A stretch of DNA of 64,000 nt from Parus major (lineage: Eukaryota > Chordata > Aves > Passeriformes > Paridae), in NCBI RefSeq assembly GCF_001522545.3, contig NC_031770.1, positions 9,225,079-9,289,078 on the forward strand, in the 5' to 3' direction. A program made the translations under genes and the position numbers. The notes under the pieces were generated by a model. That model was not told the origin of the DNA. It saw only the letters and a program-made list of their open reading frames with translations, and did not search any database. Shown here piece after piece: positions 59,443 to 64,000 of the stretch; within the stretch, counting starts at the first letter, position 1, and each line of letters opens with the position of its first letter.

Positions 59443-62400
59443 GTGGCAAGCAGTACCACAAGCCTGCTCATAAATGCCCCAAACCAAGTTAGATGGAGAC
59501 TCCAAGGGATGAATAGGGTGAGAACAAAATGCCAAGGGCCAAGAAAGACAAAAAAGCACAAACAGATTCAAAGTTTAGATCATGGAAAGTGTGAAATTAT
59601 ATTGTCAATGTGAGGCCATCAGACAAGGGAGGCATTCTGTTGTTGAATCACACGTTGCAGGCCCCTGTAAGCATGTAATACAGAAAGTACTGAAGATGCT
59701 GTGCAAGGCAGGTGTGTAAAAAGGATGAGCAAACAGAGGAGGATCATGAGCAAAGAAAAATTGAGAAGAAAGTTTTTGAAAGAGGAAGAGGTCAGAAGAG
59801 AGCCTGGTGGCACAAAAACTGATAGGGAAGGAGTATGACAGTAGAATGAAGGCTGAAGGAAAGCACAGCCACTGATTTAATTTGTTGTTTTCATCAGAAA
59901 TGTATCCTTTTGCCAGTGCTGGATGCCATGCACATGCATAAGAACATACAAGCTTTTCAGCTTACCAGGGTGAAACTGCCTTCCAGAACTCTGGCGTCGA
60001 AGGCACCTACAAGACCAAATAAAACAACCTTCAGTATTAAATCAGTGTCAGTGTTCAATAACATCCGGTGCCAGGCAGGGAGATGCCAGCCCAGCTGGGT
60101 GAGTACATGCCAGAGCATTTGGATGGTAATTGGCTGATGAATTGAACTCTTAAACAGATACCTAGGCAAAGAGCAGAGCGGCCAAATTCCAGGGAGCACT
60201 ACCCTGCTATCTCCACTGTGTTGCAAAATCTGTGAGTCAGAGGGAGAAGAAAGCCCTGGGCAGTACCTGCAGGGAGTACTCTGACCCTCACTTCAGCAAA
60301 CTTGTGTTTCTGGGCCCTTTTCAAGTGTGCTTCCAGGCAGGACTCTGCCCCGATGTCTGTGAGGAGGTGAACCAAGGTCTGCAGCAGGAACAAAGGGTTC
60401 ATTTGCTGGAAGGAGATAAGTGCTGTGAGCAGGACATCAGGAGACAGAACCCTCAAAGCCCAACCTCCTGTTGCAGAGTTGTGGTCCAGAGCCTGAGCTG
60501 CCATTATAAAAACAAGCAGGCCAGATCCTCAGCTGGCACAGAGCTGCACAAACTCAGCATATTAGCTCAAGCTGCATCTTCTTTATTGCTTGGGGCACTG
60601 AAGATCATGATTGAAAAGATGCCCAGGATGTAAGAGATGAAGTAAAGTGTACTGAATTTACCAGCAGCCTTAAGTAAAAGCCTAAGTTGCTTAATTTATC
60701 CTTGGAATCATTTAGCAGTGAGCTTTTTTTACCTATCTTGTGGGTGCTGTCATAAATGGCCTGTGGGAACAGTGGAATTGTCATATCTGGACGTTTTCAA
60801 GAATATCACTATTGAGATTCAAATAGATGCAGCTGAAGCAGAGGAACTGAGGAGATCATCTCTTGGAGTCTCTTCTAACCTTATTTTTTGCATGATTTTA
60901 GCAAATCTGTTCAGTTGCTGTCCTAAGCTGGTGATATTATCCTGCTTCCAGAGGCTTGTGTCCCAGAAACTCCGGCTCCCAAACCCCTCTACTTCCTCCA
61001 TGGCTCCTCATACAATACAACATGTGGTATTGTCAGTTTTGCAAAATATTGTGAAATCAAGATCTGAACTGTGGCAACGGTGTGAAGTAAAACAAAAAAG
61101 ATATCAAAGTTAATAGGTAACCTGCTTATTACAGTGTTTCATGTCCTGCTCAACATAATTTTCTACTTCAAATTTGGCTGACAGTTGCCCTAAAAACACA
61201 AGTGTGCTCACAGCAATACTGAAGCAAACTGGGCTTGAAGAAAGGAACCAGAACAAGGTGCTAGATCTCCTTCTAGGAGTTTCCCCAAAGAGATTTAGCT
61301 CACCAGGGTTGGACATCTGCTCCCTGAGCATCCTGCTATCACTTCACATCCAAGTGCTCTTGACACTCCACCCTGCCAGTACCTCTTGTCTCCTGCCTGT
61401 GATTGGGACCAGTGTGAAACCTCAGGCTCCATTCCCCTCACTGTAGGAGGTGAAAGCACAGGCCAGATGTGCAGCCAAAGTGAGAGGTAGAGCTGGACAT
61501 CAGCCGGTTCCTGCTGGTTCACAGACCAGTAAATTCCCTTAAGTGATGTGTGATAGTGCACCAGCTCTGTTAAACAGTTCCAGAATACCATTGCTTCACC
61601 AGGATTATTTTTCAGACATCTTGCTACGTCTGAGTATGGATACATTTGTAGTTTCCCTGCCAAGGGTACCATAGATCCATCAGCAACTTACTTCTCCCTT
61701 GCCCTTTACTTCCTAAATCAAGAATTAATAGGAAGAATTTGTTGGCACTGTTTTGGGTGTGCTGCCAACACATCTGAAACAGCCTGGTCATATTGTCTAA
61801 AAAACACTGGTAGCTGACAAGTCCTGCAGAGAAATGGTGCACATGGGAGGACTGTGAGCGAGGCGAGAGAGACGCTCTGCTATTGATAAGCTAAAATCAG
61901 TGTTTGTTCCCAGGATCCAAGCAGCCAGTTGCAATGTTGTGTGTTCCTGGTGCCTGACCTTCTCCCGAGGCTGCTGTGCCTTTATCAGCCTGCGAGCTTC
62001 CCATTCCACGGACCAGACACTGAGGAGGGGGAAGGGAAAGGAAGGGCAGGGAAATGCAGGAGGGCAAATAAATTCATTAGTTTTTATAAATGTATTATTT
62101 CTTTTTCTTGATTCTATTCACAGTCCAGGGAGAAGGATCTAGCAGGGGGCAAAAGATTTCTGAGCACTGCTGTGCTAACATGACAGCTACATGGGGAGGC
62201 AGTTCTGGGTCAGAAGCTCAATTCCTCCTACCTTTGGTTCAAGAACTGTTATGCAGGTGAAAGAAAAAACATTTCCAGGATAAAATTGTGGTAGAGTGCC
62301 AGATAGCACACTTGAAACCTTCCTTTGCCCTGTGACTGTGTGGTATGATTATACAGCTTAAAAATATGGATAATTTCCTAAAAAATAAGGGCAGAAAAGA

Positions 62401-64000
62401 AAGGCAGAATGGATCCTGTGCAGGTTGCTGCTCTCTGCAGGTGATCCCATCCCAGTCCCACTGACAGCCCCATGGCAGGGGAGGAAAGGGGGCTCTGTAC
62501 TTTAATGCAAAACCTGCGCTCATGCAGCTGTAACATTTCTTCTCCATCATCTGTGATGTTTCTCCTTTTTCCTTTCCCCTCTTACACCTGACTGCTGCCA
62601 CTGAAGCTTGCTTTCTCTCTCCCTCATCCTCTGTCCACTTGTCCCCTCATTCCTCAGAGCTCCTCTGGCATGGGCCTTTTGTGGCCTGGGGAGGAGAGAG
62701 ATGGGAGCAGGGGAGGGCAGATCACCTGAGTGGAACCAGGAACCAGCAGAGTTCAACTTCAAAAACACGAGTTACTGGGTCAGTAACTGCCCCAGGGTGG
62801 ACAGGACTGAGGAAGTTGGTTACAGGTGGAGCCAGTCTGTGCTCATGGCTTTTCCTTGGCTGTTCTGGTAGAGCACTACAGCCCAAGCTGAAGGAAATTC
62901 TGCAGGCGATTTTCCTAACAGGATAAAATAAACCTCTCTTTTCATAGGCAGAATTCAGCCCTGAAAGTATATGAATAACGTCCCCCTAACTGGCAGCTGA
63001 TACTGCTCCCTGCATTACGCTCCTGTTAGCAGGAAACAAGTGAGGCCTCTCTGACCACTCAGTGGTTCAAAGTGTTCAAGACAAACCACAAATAACCCCT
63101 GAAGGCAGGAGGAGGGACAGGACAGAATGTGAAGAGGGTTATAAATCATCGCTGCGATCCCAGATAGGAACCAGGCAGGGGTCCTGAGCCTGCTCATCCA
63201 GTCAGACGGGTACACGTGCAGACATTCGGCTGCAGATGGTGACACCACAGCAGCAGGTGACCTCAGCCCACCACATGGGAAGCAGAAAGCCCCTCCTGCA
63301 CCTCCTGCAGCGCTGGAGGAGACCCACTTCTTCCCCCTGCCCTTACACCCTGCAGCCATGGGCTGCCCAGACAGTCACACAGATTAAATACGCTTTTAGA
63401 CATGGAAGCTGTTATTTCTCTGAAATGAAACAGCTTCCCACACTCTTATTAACCTGTGCCCTACTTCAGAAGTAAATTTAATTTGCAATTTCATAGTTAG
63501 CTGGTGCTGGTGTTGGTTTGTCCTTGTGTCTTCTCTGACTTGGCTGGGTACATTTATGCAGCACCATATGTGGCAGAGTCCTATTTAATGTGGCTTGAGA
63601 GCATTATTCCTCACAACAGAGTGAGGAGTTGGGGTGCTTTTTGTTTCACTGGGGGAGAGAAAAGTTAAAGCACAAATGTTAAAAATGTCCCTGCAAAACC
63701 AATTTTTGTATTCAGCAGAGAATGAATTGCTGTCTGCTAAATGAAGTTTGTCATCTGGAGTATTCCTGCACATCTGGTCATCTTCCATGCATGGAGTGCC
63801 TAAAGAGAACTACTGTACCAGAGAGGAGAGCACATTTCAGAGGACTCGCTGGATTTCTGATGGCAAACATCAAACAAAAACGGGCATTGTTTCACAGACA
63901 CACAAAGTAATAGAGAAAGGGAAGTGGAAACTTCAGCAATGACCCCACAGAAACAACAGAACATACAGCAATTTATGTGGTAGATTCAACTGCAGATTGC

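Larger units (their letters stand above)
54278..64000. other. Intergenic, upstream of ACTR2, distal part
   Basis: No supported exon. The block at 57821-57910 is purine-rich. At about 58.9-63.4 kb GC content is somewhat higher and several frames of 100 to 143 codons occur on both strands. They overlap one another and show no domain, signal peptide or family resemblance. In human the next gene on this side is RAB1A, transcribed away from ACTR2. Its P-loop exon and CpG promoter are not in this window. Confidence 0.55.

Noticed and set aside
60199..61672. Overlapping frames of 100-133 codons near 60-61.7 kb
   Set aside because: Considered as retroviral or novel-gene remnants. No reverse transcriptase, protease, zinc-knuckle or envelope-like motif is visible, and the frames conflict with one another.
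1..64000. tRNA, rRNA, spliceosomal RNA, CRISPR or operon features
   Set aside because: I looked for tRNA B-box-like words, U6-like starts and regularly spaced repeats and saw none that were convincing. The window is animal nuclear DNA.

Overview
The window is vertebrate nuclear DNA, most likely from a bird. It has one compact multi-exon gene with GT/AG introns, a single CpG-rich promoter and long AT-rich non-coding flanks. It also carries two short, decayed fragments that read like CR1 LINE 3' ends, the dominant avian retroposon. There is nothing prokaryotic, organellar or viral that I can support.

The only gene I can establish is ACTR2 (actin-related protein 2, the Arp2 subunit of the Arp2/3 complex). 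It runs on the minus strand from a start codon at 39348 to a stop at 19226. I reconstructed nine coding exons with consensus splice sites. Their lengths are 48, 111, 216, 73, 137, 150, 146, 133 and 171 nt including the stop. They join in frame to exactly 394 codons, the usual Arp2 length. Between exons 2 and 3 lies a 15-nt in-frame microexon (30718-30732) with its own strong donor and acceptor. It would add five residues (NNKMM) next to the D-loop of subdomain 2 and give a 399-residue form.

Layout: 1-16350 is intergenic, with an assembly gap at 246-435 and a C/A-rich tract near 15.3 kb. 16355-19225 is the likely ACTR2 3' UTR, with several candidate poly(A) signals. 19226-39348 holds the ACTR2 coding exons and introns. 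About 38930-39770 is the CpG-island promoter. 39780-40490 is an unresolved, possibly repeat-derived stretch just outside the island. 40490-64000 is intergenic, with a CR1 fragment, a 34-bp tandem triplication, AT-rich tracts and a small CpG cluster.

In human the neighbours of ACTR2 are SPRED2 (downstream) and RAB1A (upstream). I see coding exons of neither here, so both probably lie outside the window. I found no credible undescribed protein system. The most interesting items are the ACTR2 microexon, possible divergent transcription from the CpG island, and a few unexplained small repeats and CpG clusters.
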